Part shown: positions 18,301 through 28,300 of the stretch, piece by piece
How positions within the stretch are numbered: the stretch's first letter is position 1
How the letters are laid out: each line of letters opens with the position of its first letter
Source: CAWEBF01 sp963807235
GTDB lineage: Bacteria > Acidobacteriota > Vicinamibacteria > Vicinamibacterales > UBA2999
NCBI GenBank assembly: GCA_963807235.1
Contig: CAWEBF010000006.1
Coordinates: 1-64,000 of the forward strand
DNA length: 64,000 bases
Reading direction: 5' to 3'
Notes under the pieces: generated by a model
The model's input: only the letters and a program-made list of their open reading frames with translations
Told to the model about the DNA's origin: nothing
Databases searched by the model: none
Made by a program: the position numbers and the translations under genes

Positions 18301-18569
18301 CCTTCGCGTTGCCCGCCCCCTTTACCTTTGGCAGCGCGCGCCGCAACAGCGTGATCGGACCTGGGTACGCGAGCGTGGACCTGGCGGTGGCGAAAGGGTG
18401 GAGCCTGCAAGGCGGATCCCGGCTCGAATTCCGCTGGGAGATCTTCAACGCGCTGAATCGCGCGAACTTCGACATCCCGAGCCGGACGTTCGGCACACCC
18501 AACTTCGGCCGCGTGTTCAGCGCCAAGCTGCCGCGCGAGATGCAGCTCGGCGTCCGGCTGTCGTTCTGA
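15312..18569 (+). CDS. TonB-dependent receptor with carboxypeptidase-regulatory-like N-domain (Oar-like)
   Basis: A 1085-residue outer-membrane protein. A signal peptide (residues 1-24) is followed by a carboxypeptidase-regulatory-like domain (about 29-110; SGIVRDASGGVLPGATVTA). A plug domain follows near 120-250 (PLNGRNFLALAQL, GQRSGHNIYLLDGAKV, EFGGKASALINVATKAGGNQFHG), then a long beta-barrel ending in LGVRLSF with terminal phenylalanine. Oar-like receptors are greatly expanded in Acidobacteria and are thought to import large or complex ligands using TonB energy; the ligand here is unknown. No TonB box could be identified. The gene is intact. It is followed seven bases later by an FMN reductase and then a paraoxonase-like protein, which looks like one operon. 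Confidence 0.9.
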   Translation: MKERGAVWALVAALAYAAQGIAWAQANVAEVSGIVRDASGGVLPGATVTARHAESGLLVERTTDDAGRFYLPALRTGRWTISASLTGFTPVTRDGIVLELGRVLTLDFELAVGAVTENVTVSIDPTLLQTTTAEISDVIDNRRVVQFPLNGRNFLALAQLSAAVVLPPGGTRGDALQQAGPLPNVGGQRSGHNIYLLDGAKVTDELFNNLVINPSVDSIQEFKIQKSFYPAEFGGKASALINVATKAGGNQFHGSAFEFHRNDTLDAHNYFDVRTVPVPPLNQNQFGGSLGGPLVRDRGFFFASFEGLRMDRALTRTFSVPSDAVRAGNFASLAPICDPLAAGCAPFANNQIPVNRIDPIAAAFLNQVPRATSSDEVQNLTAVEESTRTIDQISLRVDHRVTDADQVFARFSTFDADELQPFGTSAQQEALVPGFGRTLGTTTRNVTASHTHVFGRAFLNELRVGYMRVDGGQESVNAGVDFAGQVGLAGVTRDPRDVGYPQITTRGLYSTMGDPATFVSRRNQHFELYDNVTLDRGRHRVKFGGYYFHLKLRPQQPDNARGAFTYTGQFSGNAFADFLLGYPTSATSGIGRGDEDGRTNWLHLYAQDDWRVRDNLTLNVGLRYEYNQHMYDVDNRLSSIDLDVPGGRFVVASDENGNIDPSGQELLPLVPLPVVTSAQAGWGRGLLDPSAVRLAPRTGFALTLDDGKAVIRGGYGIFLNQWAYSVQTAFARNLPFFFTKQVDVPLDVRVPALRTGNILTSTATGTVGANIMDYGYNVEYSQTWSGGIQDQILPSTVLDVSYMGTWTLGADNATVRNVPEPGPGPLQPRRPIPELSRINAIRFDGRSIYHGLTIRAERRLRDNVAYSVSYTLSTSKDDASSPGPTESEANVPQDVRNIFDETGEWALSSFNHTHQVVASAAYDLPSVRDRGPLLDQVLSGWRVNAVLTAQSGAPFTVNLGVDQANIGAGPAQRPDQLHDPNLPGGQRTPDRWFDASAFALPAPFTFGSARRNSVIGPGYASVDLAVAKGWSLQGGSRLEFRWEIFNALNRANFDIPSRTFGTPNFGRVFSAKLPREMQLGVRLSF

Positions 18570-18576
18570 ACGCGAG

Positions 18577-19140
18577 ATGGCTTCCGTCCTCGGGATCTCG
18601 GGCAGCTTGCGTCGCGGGTCGTTCAACACGGCGCTGCTCCGCGAAGCCGCGACGCTCATGCCCGCGGGTTCGACACTGGACGTTCGAACCCTTCACGGCA
18701 TTCCGCTGTTCGATGGAGACGACGAGGCGGAGCGCGGAATCCCTGAAGCCGTTGCGCGGCTGAAGGACGCGATCGTCGGCGCCGACGGTCTGCTCCTGTC
18801 CACGCCTGAGTACAACAACTCGCTCCCTGGCGTGTTCAAGAACGGCATCGACTGGCTGTCGCGGCCGCCGGCCGACATCAAGCGGGTGTTCGCCCGCAAG
18901 CCGGTGGCGCTCATCGGGGCATCGCCGGGCGGCTTTGGAACGGTGCTCGCCCAGAGCGCGTGGCTTCCGGTGTTCCGTACGCTCGGCATGGACCTCTGGT
19001 CGGGCGGACGGCTCCTGGTGTCGCGTGCCGGCGGCGTATTCGACGACAACGGCGCGCTCAAGGACGACGCCGTGCGGGAGCAGTTGCGCCGCTTCCTCGA
19101 AGGATTCGCGGCGTTTGCGGCGTCACGAAAGGACACATGA
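18577..19140 (+). CDS. NADPH-dependent FMN reductase
   Basis: A 187-residue flavodoxin-fold protein. The N-terminal phosphate-binding motif GISGSLRRGSFN and the later PEYNNSLPGVFKNGIDWLSRP are the two signatures of the NADPH-dependent FMN/azo/chromate reductase family (ChrR, YieF). It ends with a typical helix (LRRFLEGFAAFAA). The enzyme would pass electrons from NADPH through FMN to quinones, metals or other oxidants in the cytoplasm. It begins 7 bp after the TonB-receptor stop and its own stop overlaps the start of the next gene (ATGA), so it is co-transcribed and coupled. The role in a receptor operon is unclear: reduction of an imported ligand is one possibility. Confidence 0.9.
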   Translation: MASVLGISGSLRRGSFNTALLREAATLMPAGSTLDVRTLHGIPLFDGDDEAERGIPEAVARLKDAIVGADGLLLSTPEYNNSLPGVFKNGIDWLSRPPADIKRVFARKPVALIGASPGGFGTVLAQSAWLPVFRTLGMDLWSGGRLLVSRAGGVFDDNGALKDDAVREQLRRFLEGFAAFAASRKDT

Positions 19141-20216
19141 TGAAACGGTCGACCCTGACTCTCGTGATCGCGTTGCTGTGCGTGAACGGAGGCCTCGAGC
19201 GCACGGCCGCACAGCAACCGTCCTGCGCACCATCGGGCGGCCTGTCGTTCATTTGTGGCGTGCAGAACGGCGAGGACCTGGTGCTCGTGCCCAACTCCCA
19301 GTGGATGCTCGCGAGCGGCATGGCGCCGGGCAGCGGCCTCCACCTCGTGGACACGCGGGCGAAGACCGTCCAGAAAGTGTTCGCGCCCGGCCGTGCCAGC
19401 GCCGTCGCGGATCGCACGCGATTTGCCAGCTGCCCCGGCCCGCTCGACCCCAAACAGGCCGTGCTGCATGGGCTGAGCCTGCGTCCCGGTGCGGCGGGCC
19501 GCTACACGGTGTACGCCACCAACCACGGAGGCCGCGAATCCATCGAGGTGTTCGAGCTGGACATGCGCGTACGCTCAGCCGTCCCGCTGGTCACGTGGAT
19601 CGGCTGCGTGCTGCTGCCGGACACGCTGGCCGCCAACAGTGTGGCCGCCTTCACCGACGGCGCGCTGGTTGCCACCGTGTTGATCCTGCCCGGCATGACC
19701 TTCGAGGACGCCTTCGCGCTGCGCAACACGGGCGTGGTGCTGATGTGGACACCTGGTACGCCAGGGTTTCGACGGTTACCCGGCACGGAGATGTCGGCTA
19801 ACAACGGCATCGAGACATCGCCCGACGATCAGGAGTTCTACGTCGTGTCCAGCACCACGAAACGCGTGGTCGCCTTCTCGCGGGCGAACCCCGGCAAGCC
19901 GCTCCGCACGGCGCAGCTCTCGGAGTTCGGGCCCGACAACGTCCGGTGGACGAACGACGGCAAGCTGATCACGGCCGGCATGATCGACAACGAGCCGTCG
20001 TGCGGTGGTGCGCCAAAGACGGAGGCCGGCATCCGCTGCCCGCGCGGGTATGTCGCCGCCACCATCGACCCGAAGACGATGGCCGTCTCGGTGCTCGCGC
20101 GGGGGCCGGCCACGCCGGCGTTCACCGGCACCGCCATCGCCATGCGCGTCGGGGACGACCTGTGGCTCGGCTCCTTCAACGCCGATCGTCTCGCGTATCG
20201 GTCGTTGAAACCGTGA
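19137..20216 (+). CDS. Secreted SMP-30/paraoxonase-like beta-propeller protein
   Basis: A 359-residue protein with a signal peptide (TLVIALLCVNGGLERTAAQ). The propeller repeats resemble arylesterase/paraoxonase or SMP-30 lactonases: YTVYATNHGGRESIEVFELD, then LAANSVAAFTDGALVAT, MSANNGIETSPDDQEFYVV and DNVRWTNDGKL. The asparagines in NHGG, ANSV, ANNG and DNV lie where calcium-binding residues occur in this fold. The likely role is a periplasmic lactonase or esterase, but the catalytic histidine pair is not assigned with confidence. The ATG at 19137 overlaps the preceding stop; the next ATG at 19140 is equally possible. Confidence 0.7.
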   Translation: MMKRSTLTLVIALLCVNGGLERTAAQQPSCAPSGGLSFICGVQNGEDLVLVPNSQWMLASGMAPGSGLHLVDTRAKTVQKVFAPGRASAVADRTRFASCPGPLDPKQAVLHGLSLRPGAAGRYTVYATNHGGRESIEVFELDMRVRSAVPLVTWIGCVLLPDTLAANSVAAFTDGALVATVLILPGMTFEDAFALRNTGVVLMWTPGTPGFRRLPGTEMSANNGIETSPDDQEFYVVSSTTKRVVAFSRANPGKPLRTAQLSEFGPDNVRWTNDGKLITAGMIDNEPSCGGAPKTEAGIRCPRGYVAATIDPKTMAVSVLARGPATPAFTGTAIAMRVGDDLWLGSFNADRLAYRSLKP

Positions 20217-20220
20217 CGCG

Positions 20221-20255
20221 GCCTGGAGCCTGGAGCCCGGAGCCTGGAGCCTTCT
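20221..20255. repeat. Heptad array of GCCTGGA type, four to five units
   Basis: Units GCCTGGA, GCCTGGA, GCCCGGA, GCCTGGA and a decayed GCCTTCT lie just after the paraoxonase-like stop and abut the stop codon of the 29-residue peptide gene on the other strand. The unit is the reverse complement of the TCCAGGC array at 25372. Confidence 0.85.
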
Positions 20256-20343
20256 AAAATCCGCAACCCGCCTGATTGGCGAAGAACCAGAGCAGGATGA
20301 TGGGTATTGGGATGCCGATAAGCCACGCCATACCGTATTTCAC
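20254..20343 (-). CDS. 29-residue membrane peptide with a strong ribosome-binding site
   Basis: A GTG at 20343 begins a 29-codon frame with one membrane segment (WLIGIPIPIILLWFFANQ) and a C-terminal GCGF. The ribosome site CGGAGGT lies at a good distance from the GTG, which supports real translation. The double proline in IPIPI inside a hydrophobic helix is notable. I recognise similar short conserved one-span proteins in other bacteria but cannot name a family. The stop borders a heptad array. It is convergent with the paraoxonase-like gene and lies downstream of the PHP gene start region on the same strand. Confidence 0.6.
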   Translation of the reverse strand: MKYGMAWLIGIPIPIILLWFFANQAGCGF

Positions 20344-20420
20344 GCAACACCTCCGCGAGCGGGTCAGTTGAACCGTCGTGACAGCCGCTCGGGAATTATC
20401 AAAGCATCGACCATGCCACT

Positions 20421-21587
20421 TTATCCGGCTCGACCACGCAACCAATCCATCAAGCGATCGAGTGGCCAGCAGTTGATCACGCGCTCGGCGGGCACGCCGG
20501 CCAGGCGCGCGTGGGCGACCGCGGTTTCGGCGTACACCCACTCGTCCACGCCGTGGGCGTCGCTGTCGAGCGCGAACAGGCACCCGGCCTCGACCGCCCG
20601 GCGGGCCAGCTCGTAGTCGAGATCCTGCCGCGAGGGATCGCCATCGATCTCAACCGCGACGTCGCGCGCAGAGGCCTCGTGGAACACCGCCGCCCAATCG
20701 GCGGTGATACCAGGCCGGCTGCCGTACATGCGGCCGCGTGGGTGGCCCAGGATGTGGACTCCCGGAATCCGCACCGCTGCGACGAGGCGATCGGTCTGAT
20801 CCTCGGCGATACGGAGCCGCGAGTGCGGCGCGGCCACCATCACGTCGAATCGCCGCACAGCCTCAGGTTCGACGTCCAGGCGCCCGTCCGCGCCTATGTT
20901 CGCTTCCACGCCCTTGAGCAGGCGGAAGCCCGCGGGTCCCTGCTCGTTCAACGCGTCAATCTCTTCGAGCTGCCTGGCAAACCGCTCCGGTGAGAGGCCA
21001 TTGGCGATCGGAAGGCCCCCGGAGTGGTCGGTCACGGCGGCAAACGCGTAACCCCGTGCCACTCCGGTCTCGACGATGTCCGTCAGCGACTGGCTTCCAT
21101 CGCTCCACGTCGAGTGCATCTGCAGATCGCCGCGGTAATCCGGCCACCGCGGCCCCTCAAGCGTGGGATCCTCCAACACGGCGCGCACGCGCGCCCGGCT
21201 CAGAAAGTTCGAGCGCCACCGCCGCCGTTGAGTGACGTCGCCGGCCTTCGGGCTGAGCGCCACTTCGCGTTCGACGGTGGCCGAGACGCCCGTATCCAGC
21301 ACTTCGAGAATCACGCGAGTGGAGGCGGGCCCGATGCGCGGGATGCGGCGCAGCGTGCCGTCGCCGGCGCGCAGCGCCTCCAGCGGTTCGTCCAGCCGGC
21401 GTATCGCGCTGGCGGCCTGCTTGTAGCCAAACTGGCGTTGCTTGGAATCCTGAATGGCGGCGAGGTCGCTCAGCAGCCCGGCAACCACCATGTTGGTGTC
21501 GACGGCGTTGGTGTCGCCGGCGCCGGCCGCGACCCGGCCGGCCTCACGCCGTGTTGCGCCGCGGACCACTGCCCTGGCGCGCGACAC
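20421..21587 (-). CDS. PolX-like helix-hairpin-helix plus PHP-domain phosphoesterase
   Basis: About 370 residues. The N-terminal 100 residues resemble the helical HhH region of bacterial family-X DNA polymerases (FGYKQAASAIRRL, RIPRIGPASTRVILEVL). After a linker comes a PHP domain: DLQMHSTWSDGSQSL with the first metal ligands, TDHSGG, then a KGVEANIG, HILGHPRGR and finally DSDAHG. The nucleotidyltransferase palm of PolX is missing. The PHP site gives 3'-5' exonuclease or phosphatase activity in relatives. Start codons are uncertain: the frame opens at 21587, overlapping the previous gene by 44 bp, while an ATG at 21491 would cut into the HhH helix. The upstream start seems better because conserved residues precede 21491. 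Confidence 0.75.
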   Translation of the reverse strand: MSRARAVVRGATRREAGRVAAGAGDTNAVDTNMVVAGLLSDLAAIQDSKQRQFGYKQAASAIRRLDEPLEALRAGDGTLRRIPRIGPASTRVILEVLDTGVSATVEREVALSPKAGDVTQRRRWRSNFLSRARVRAVLEDPTLEGPRWPDYRGDLQMHSTWSDGSQSLTDIVETGVARGYAFAAVTDHSGGLPIANGLSPERFARQLEEIDALNEQGPAGFRLLKGVEANIGADGRLDVEPEAVRRFDVMVAAPHSRLRIAEDQTDRLVAAVRIPGVHILGHPRGRMYGSRPGITADWAAVFHEASARDVAVEIDGDPSRQDLDYELARRAVEAGCLFALDSDAHGVDEWVYAETAVAHARLAGVPAERVINCWPLDRLMDWLRGRAG

Positions 21588-21948
21588 TCTCCTTGAGGGT
21601 GATGTCCACGCGCTCGCTCTTGATATCCAGCCGCAGACGGCCGAAGAGGCTCATGTACAGGTTCGCGATCCACACAAGCGAGAAGCCGCTGACCAGATAG
21701 CCGCGCCAGTCGTCGTACACCAGCGTGAAGCGCGTGACGAGCAGGAGCGCGATCGTCACCCAGTGGCTGAAGCAGTACTCGCAGGTGAAGATGTAGAAGA
21801 ACTTCCGCCCCGCCATCGTGCCGGCGGCACGGCTCCGGGCCATGCAGTAGTCACGGACCTCCTTGAACACTTCCTCGTGCGTGACCGTCCAGGCAATCGC
21901 CGCGACGGGCATGGCGAGCACGAGCAACCGGAACAGGTCCTCGATCAT
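21544..21948 (-). CDS. Small membrane protein with CEYCFSHW motif
   Basis: A 134-residue protein with three or four membrane segments. A central motif FTCEYCFSHWVT has two cysteines and a histidine, similar in style to the CxxC motif of small DUF1360-type membrane proteins, but I cannot assign the family. The C-terminus is basic and polar. Its end overlaps the PHP gene by 44 bases, suggesting one transcript. No functional inference beyond a possible metal- or redox-active membrane protein. Confidence 0.7.
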   Translation of the reverse strand: MIEDLFRLLVLAMPVAAIAWTVTHEEVFKEVRDYCMARSRAAGTMAGRKFFYIFTCEYCFSHWVTIALLLVTRFTLVYDDWRGYLVSGFSLVWIANLYMSLFGRLRLDIKSERVDITLKESVARQGSGPRRNTA

Positions 21949-22173
21949 GTCAGTGGCGCCCGTTCTGCGTGAACTCGACCATGGCCACCGTCCTTCATCG
22001 CACTACTCCGGTCGAGGTAGTTTCGCCTTCCCTGTGATTGTGCGTTGCACCTCGCGTGCCACGCCTGAAAAACGTGACCGCCGGCCTGGGGCGGAGCCTC
22101 GCCAGTTGTGGTAGCCTCGCCGCCACACACTGCAGTTCGGCCGCGGGTTGAGAGCGGGTTGAGGAGGTTCGTG

Positions 22174-25100
22174 ATGCGCCGTGTCATGTACGCCGTCGTT
22201 GCGCTCGCGGGGAGTCTGTTGCTTCCAACTGTGCTGTTTGCCCAGTCCACCATCGCCGGTGTGGTCCGCGACCCGTCCGCCGCGGTGCTGCCCGGGGTCA
22301 CGGTGGAGGCGAGCAGCCCGGCGCTCATCGAGAAGAGCCGGACGGTGATTAGCGACGGCACCGGCCAGTACCGGATGACCGATCTCCCGCCCGGCGATTA
22401 CGTGCTGACGTTTTCTCTGCCGGGCTTCACCACCGTCAAGCGGGAGGGGCTGAACGTCTCGGGCTCCGGCGTGATCGCGGTGAACGCGGAGCTTCGTGTC
22501 GGGGCCCTCGAGGAGACGGTTACCGTAACCGGCGAATCACCCATCGTGGATACCCAATCGGTCCGGCGTGAGGTAGTGCTCAACAACCAGACGCTGAGCA
22601 CGCTGCCGGCGACGCGCGGCTACGGCTCCGCGCTGGCGACGGTGCCGGCGCTGAACATCGGGGGCGTGGCCGGCGCGGGGGCGTCCACGGCGCCAATGAC
22701 CCCCAGCATGATGTTCTTCACCGCGCACGGCGGCGCCAGCGGCGAGGGCCGGCTGATGACCAACGGCCTGGTGGTGGCGGCGCCGTTCGGCGGGGGCGGC
22801 GTATCGGATGTCACCTACGACACGGCGAACGCCGACGAGATGCAGGTGCTCGTGTCGGGCGGCCTCGGGGAGGCCGAGACCGGCGGGCCCAGCATCAACA
22901 TCGTCCCCAAGTCGGGCGGGAATCTCTTCCGCGGCTCCGCGTTCTACAGCACGTCCGGCGACTGGGCTACGTCGAACAACGTGGACGACGAGCTGCGGGC
23001 GCTGGGCATCACGCAGCCGCCGACCTTGCGGACGAACTGGGACACGAGCTTCAGCATCGGGGGCCCGATCAAGCGCGACCGGTTGTGGTTCTTCGCCAAT
23101 GCGCGCGCCTGGGCGAACGCCTCGGTGGTGGACGGGATCTTCGGGAACAGTTTCGCGGGCGATGCATCGCACTGGGACTACGCCGCGAATCGATCGATTG
23201 AATCGCGTCAAGCCGAGTCGCGGAAGATCATCGCGGGCCGCTTGACGGCGCAGATCACGCCGCGGAACCGCCTGACGTTCTCGCACGACTACCAGCGCCG
23301 CTGCAGCGGGTCGTCGCTGAACGCGGGCGGCGACGGATGCCGTCAGTCGACCGGCGAGTGGGTGGCGTCGGGCCGCACATTCGGCCCGGACACCGTCTCG
23401 CCGGAGACCTTCCCCGGCTACCACGACTTCCCCTACAACACCACGCAGGTCACCTACTCGTCGCCGCTCAGCAACCGCACGCTGCTGGAGGCCGGGTATC
23501 CGCGCTTCGCCTACGGCTACGCGCGCTTCGGCATGGCGGCGCCCGACGGCCTGATGGACTTGATCCCGGTGACCGAACAAACCGGGATCTACGGGCGGCC
23601 GAACACTTCGTATCGCGGCGTGTTCGATCCGCTCGACTTCGGCTTCAACGACAACGATGCGATGCAGTCCGCGTGGCGCGCGGCGCTGTCCTACGTCACC
23701 GGGGCGCACAACATCAAGATGGGCTACCAGGGCTACTTCTCCGAGGTGCACAACGGGCGCGTGCCGAACCACACGCAGCTGCGATACACCTTCAACGCCA
23801 ACGCCCCCGCCACCACGCCCTGCACCATCTCCGGCGGCACCCGCCTGTGCCCCATCAGCGTCTCGTATTTCCTGTCGCCGCGATGGGACCAGCACGATCG
23901 CACGCAGACGATCGGACTCTTCGCCCAGGACCAGTGGACCATGGGACGGATGACGCTGCAGATGGCGCTCCGCTACGACCGTGCGTGGAGCTGGGCGCCG
24001 GCCGAGGGCAACGGCACCACGGAGACCTCGCGTTTCAATCCGCAGCCGATCAGCTTCGATCGCACCGTGAGCGTGCGCGGGTACAACGACCTCACGCCGC
24101 GTCTCGGGTTCGCCTACGATCTGTTCGGGACCGGAAAGACGGCGGTCAAGGTCAACCTGGGCAAGTACGTCGAAGCGGCCACCTCCGACGTCATCTACAG
24201 CTCCAACAACCCGGCGGCGCGGATCATCACGCGCATCGGGTCGGGACCGGCCCCGGCGCGCGGCTGGACGGACGGCAACCGCAACTTCGCCGTGGACTGC
24301 AATCTCCTGAGTCCGGCGGCGCAAGACAACCTGGCCTCGGGCGGCGACCTGTGCGCCGCGGTCGGCGGCGTCGGCCTGAACTTCGGCAACGCCAACCCGA
24401 ACACGACGACGATCAATCCGGACATTCTCGGCGGCTGGGGTGTGCGCCCGAACGACTGGCAGTTCGGCGCGTCGGTACAACACGAGCTCGTGCCTCGAGT
24501 GTCGGTCGAACTGGGCTACAACCGCCGGTGGTGGGGCAACTTCTTCGTGACCGACAACGTGCTGACGACCGCGGCCGACTACGACGTCTACTCGATCGTC
24601 ATCCCGGAGCACGAGCACCTGCCGGACGCGGGTCAGTCGGCGCAGTTTGTCGCGATCACCCAGGCCGCGAACGCTCGTGGCGCGCAGAGTTACATGACGA
24701 GCGAAAAGGACTACGGCGACGCCCGCACCTGCGTACTGGCACGGCATGGACTTCACCGCCACGGCGCGACTGGCCAACGGGCTGACGCTACAGGCCGGGA
24801 CCAGCACGGGGCGCGCGGTGCGCGATTTCTGCAACGCCACGAGGGCGCTTCCAGAGCTGCTCGGCACGGCGCGCGTGGACTCGTGCGACATCACGGAGAA
24901 GTGGGCAACGTCCTTCAGGGGCCTGGCGTCGTACACGATCCCGAAGATCGACGTGCTGGTCAGCGCCAGCATGCGATCGCTCGAGACCACTCCCGGCGGC
25001 GGCGTGGCCACCAACGGCCTCTCGCTGGCCGCCAACTACGTCGTGCCCAACACCATCATCCAGCAGTCGCTCGGGCGCCTTCCCGCCAACGCCCTGGCAA

Positions 25101-25369
25101 CCGGCACGACGACCGTGAACCTGCTGAAACCCGGGGAGCTCTATACGCTGGAGCGGATCGACCTCGTGGACATGCGGTTCGCGAAGATCCTGCGCTTGAT
25201 GGGCCGGCGCACCGACGTCGGCATCGATCTCTACAACCTGTTCAACTCGAACGTAACGACTGTCTATCAGCAGACCTACGAGCAGCGCACCAACGGCGCC
25301 GCCTGGCTGACGCCGACGGCGATTGCGGCGCCTCGGCTGGCGCGGTTTCATGTGACGTTTAATTTCTAG
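22174..25369 (+). CDS. TonB-dependent receptor with carboxypeptidase-regulatory-like N-domain, one frameshift
   Basis: The ATG at 22174 follows GAGGAGG by seven bases. A signal peptide (ALAGSLLLPTVLFAQ) precedes a carboxypeptidase-regulatory-like domain (IAGVVRDPSAAVLPGVTVEA), a plug (ETVTVTGESPIVDTQSVRREV; MQVLVSGGLGEAETGGPSINIVPKSGGN) and a long barrel with repeated aromatic strands. An inserted T at 24730 breaks the frame in DARTAYWHGMDF; the last 208 codons lie in the second frame and end ARFHVTFNF with terminal phenylalanine. Corrected length is about 1064 residues. There is no partner gene in the same direction downstream: the gene is convergent with lhr and overlaps its end by 11 bp. 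The ligand is unknown. Confidence 0.88.
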
Positions 25370-28300
25370 TCTCCAGGCTCCAGGCTCCAGGCTCCGGGCC
25401 CCCAGTGGCCCGGGGCACGCGCAGCTGCAGGCCGCCGCTGGTCACGGCGAAGCCGGCCTCGACGAAATAGCGGGCGAGGGGGCTGGCGGTGGCGGGCTCG
25501 CCGTTCAGCTCCGCCACGAGCCACCCGCGGCGTTCGGCGGTCGGCAGATACGCGAGCCGCACCATCTCGCGTGCCAGGGCGAGACAGCGGCGCGATCGAT
25601 CCGGATCCTCGTCGGGCACGGCGACGAGGACGGAGCGATCCCCGCGGCCGATCCAGCCCGTCGCATACCCGTCCACCAGCACAACGCGCGCGCCCGCGAC
25701 GCGGCTCGCCTTCGACGCGCTGCCGCCCCACGCGGGCCACTCCACCAGGGCGCCGTAGGGGTTCGCGGGGTCCGTGGACGCCAACGTGACGGCGACGGCC
25801 GCGGCCCCCGGATCGCGCTCCGACCGCAGGAGATCGACGGCGCCGGGTTCGGCGAACTGCGCGCCCCCCAGGCCCGCCACGAAATAGCCGCGCCGCACGC
25901 GGCCGGTGTCCTCCAGTCGACGCAGCACGGGATAGATGGTGCTGAAGCCGCCGGGCACCGGCTCCAGCGCCGTCACGTCGCGGGCCACCACGCCGTGACG
26001 GGTCAGCAGTTGCTGCGTGAGCGCCGCCGCCCAGGCCGTCGATCCGGCGCGCTCGGGAACGGACACCGCGGACCAGCGCCCCTCGGCCGGCTCGGGCACC
26101 AGGCGGCGCGACCGGAAACGCCGCGCGCGCGCTTCGCGCGTGGTATGCGCGCGCGCCGAGCGCTGGGGTCCGGCCGTGTAGGCACGCAGCGGGTGCAGCG
26201 TGTCATTGGTCACCAGCCCCTTCCAGACAAGGTTCCACACGGCGTCGACGGTCTCCTGCGGGAACCCTCCTCCGGCGGCATCGTGCAGCGGCCCGAAGAA
26301 CGAGGCGCCGCTCTTGATCAGCCACGCCAGGATGCGCGTCTCCCGCTCCAGCAGGCCGTCCGTCGAGGCCGGCGGCGCAAGCTGGCGCACGTGATCCGTG
26401 AGATACAACGCGACGCGGCCGTCGCGCTCACCCAGCGGGTCCACGCCAAGCCACGTGACCTCCCCGGCCGACACCAGCGTGTCGAGCAGCACCGGCGAGT
26501 AGTCGGCGACGCGCGCCGCCAGCACCTCGCGCTCGAGCACCGACGCCACGAGCGGGGCGCCCTGCAGGCGCTCCACGACGTCCAACAGCCCGTCCAGCCC
26601 CGCGCGCGGCCGAATCAACCCGTGCCACGCCATGAGGAAGCGCCCGAGCACGTGCGGCTCGACCGGCTCGACTTCCTTCCGCAGGGCCGCCAGCGATCGG
26701 CTGCGCACCACCCGCAGCACGTCCGCGTCGCACCACTCGCGGCCATGTCCGCCTGGCCGGAACTCGCCTTCCACGACGCGGCCGACCTGCGCGAGCTGCT
26801 GCAACGTCGCCGCCACCACGGCCGCGCCCAGTCCCAGGCGTGCCGCGACGTCTTCAACCGTAAACGGGCCGTGCGTGCGGGCATGGCGCCGCACGAGATC
26901 GACGACGGCATCGGGCGCCGGCTCCAGCAGCGATGCCGGAAGGCCCGCTGGAAGCGGCGTGCCCAGGCCGTCCCGGTACCGGGCGGCGTCCTCGACCGCG
27001 ATCAGCCGCGACTGCTCCGCCACCTTCACGGGCAGGGCCCGGTGACGCGCCACCAGCTCGTCGATCGCGGCGGCCGCGACGCCTGGCGCCGAACGGGCCT
27101 CGATCTCGGCGATCGACAGATCGCCCAGGCGCAACAGCAGGTCGTGCACCGCGTCGGTCGAGCGGGCGTGGTACTTCTCCGGCAGCTGCTGGGCGTCGCG
27201 TTCCAGCGCCGCCAGCGCCTCGGGATCGACGAGCGTGCGCAGCTCCCCTTCGCCGATGAGCTCGGCCAGCTGCGCCTGATCCACCGAGAGCGCGTGCGCC
27301 CGGCGCTCCGCCAGAGGCGCGTCGCCGTCGTACAGGTAATTCGCGACGTACCCGAAGAGGAGCGACGCGGCAAACGGCGACGACTTCTGCACGTCCACCG
27401 TGTGCACGCGCACGGTCCGGCTGCGCACCTTGGTCAGCAGGTCGACGAGGGCCGGCAGGTCGAAGACGTCGCGAAGGCACTCGCGGTACGCCTCGAGGAT
27501 GATCGGGAACGAGCCGAATCGCGCCGCGACGGCCAGCAGATCCGCCGCGCGTTTGCGCTGCTGCCACAAAGGGGCACGCGCCCCGGGACGCCGCTTGGGC
27601 AAGAGCAGCGCCCGGCCGGCGGCTTCACGAAAGCGCGCCGCGAACATCGCGGTGGAGCCCAGCTGCCGCACCACCAGCCGCTCGACGTCGTCCGGGTCCG
27701 GTATGAGAAGCGCCGGATCGAGGGCGACGTCGCCTTCGGGTACCCGCACCACGAAGCCGTCGTCGCTCCACATCACCTCGGCGTCCAGGCCGCGCTCGTC
27801 GCGAATCTGCGCGGTGGCGGCCATCGCCCACGGCGCATGCACGCGGCTGCCGAAGGGCGTCAACACCGAATACCGCCAGTCGCCCACGTCGTCGGTGGAT
27901 CGCTCGATGAGCACGGTGCGGTCGTCGGGCACGACACCGGTGGCCCGCTGCTGATCGTCGAGGTACTGCAGCAGGTTCTCGGCCGCAGGCGGGTTGAGTC
28001 CGTGATCGCTCGTCAGGCGCGCCACGGCTTCGGCGGGAGGCGCCTGGCGGAGCTCGCGCGTCAGCTTGCCGATCGCCTGGCCGAGCTCGATCGGACGTCC
28101 CGGGCCCTCGCCCTTCCAGAACGGCATCTTGCCGGGCTCGCCCGGCGCGGGCGCCACCAGCACACGGTCGTGGGTGATCTGCTCGATCCGCCAGGTCGAG
28201 GCGCCGAGCAGGAACGTCTCGCCGGCACGCGCCTCGAACACCATCTCCTCGTCCAGCTCGCCGACACGTGCGCCGTCACGGGACCCGTCGGCCAGGAACA

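Noticed and set aside
22537..25035. An 832-codon minus-strand frame opposite the second TonB receptor
   Set aside because: Arg/Val-rich antisense product without recognisable motifs; the plus strand has a full receptor.
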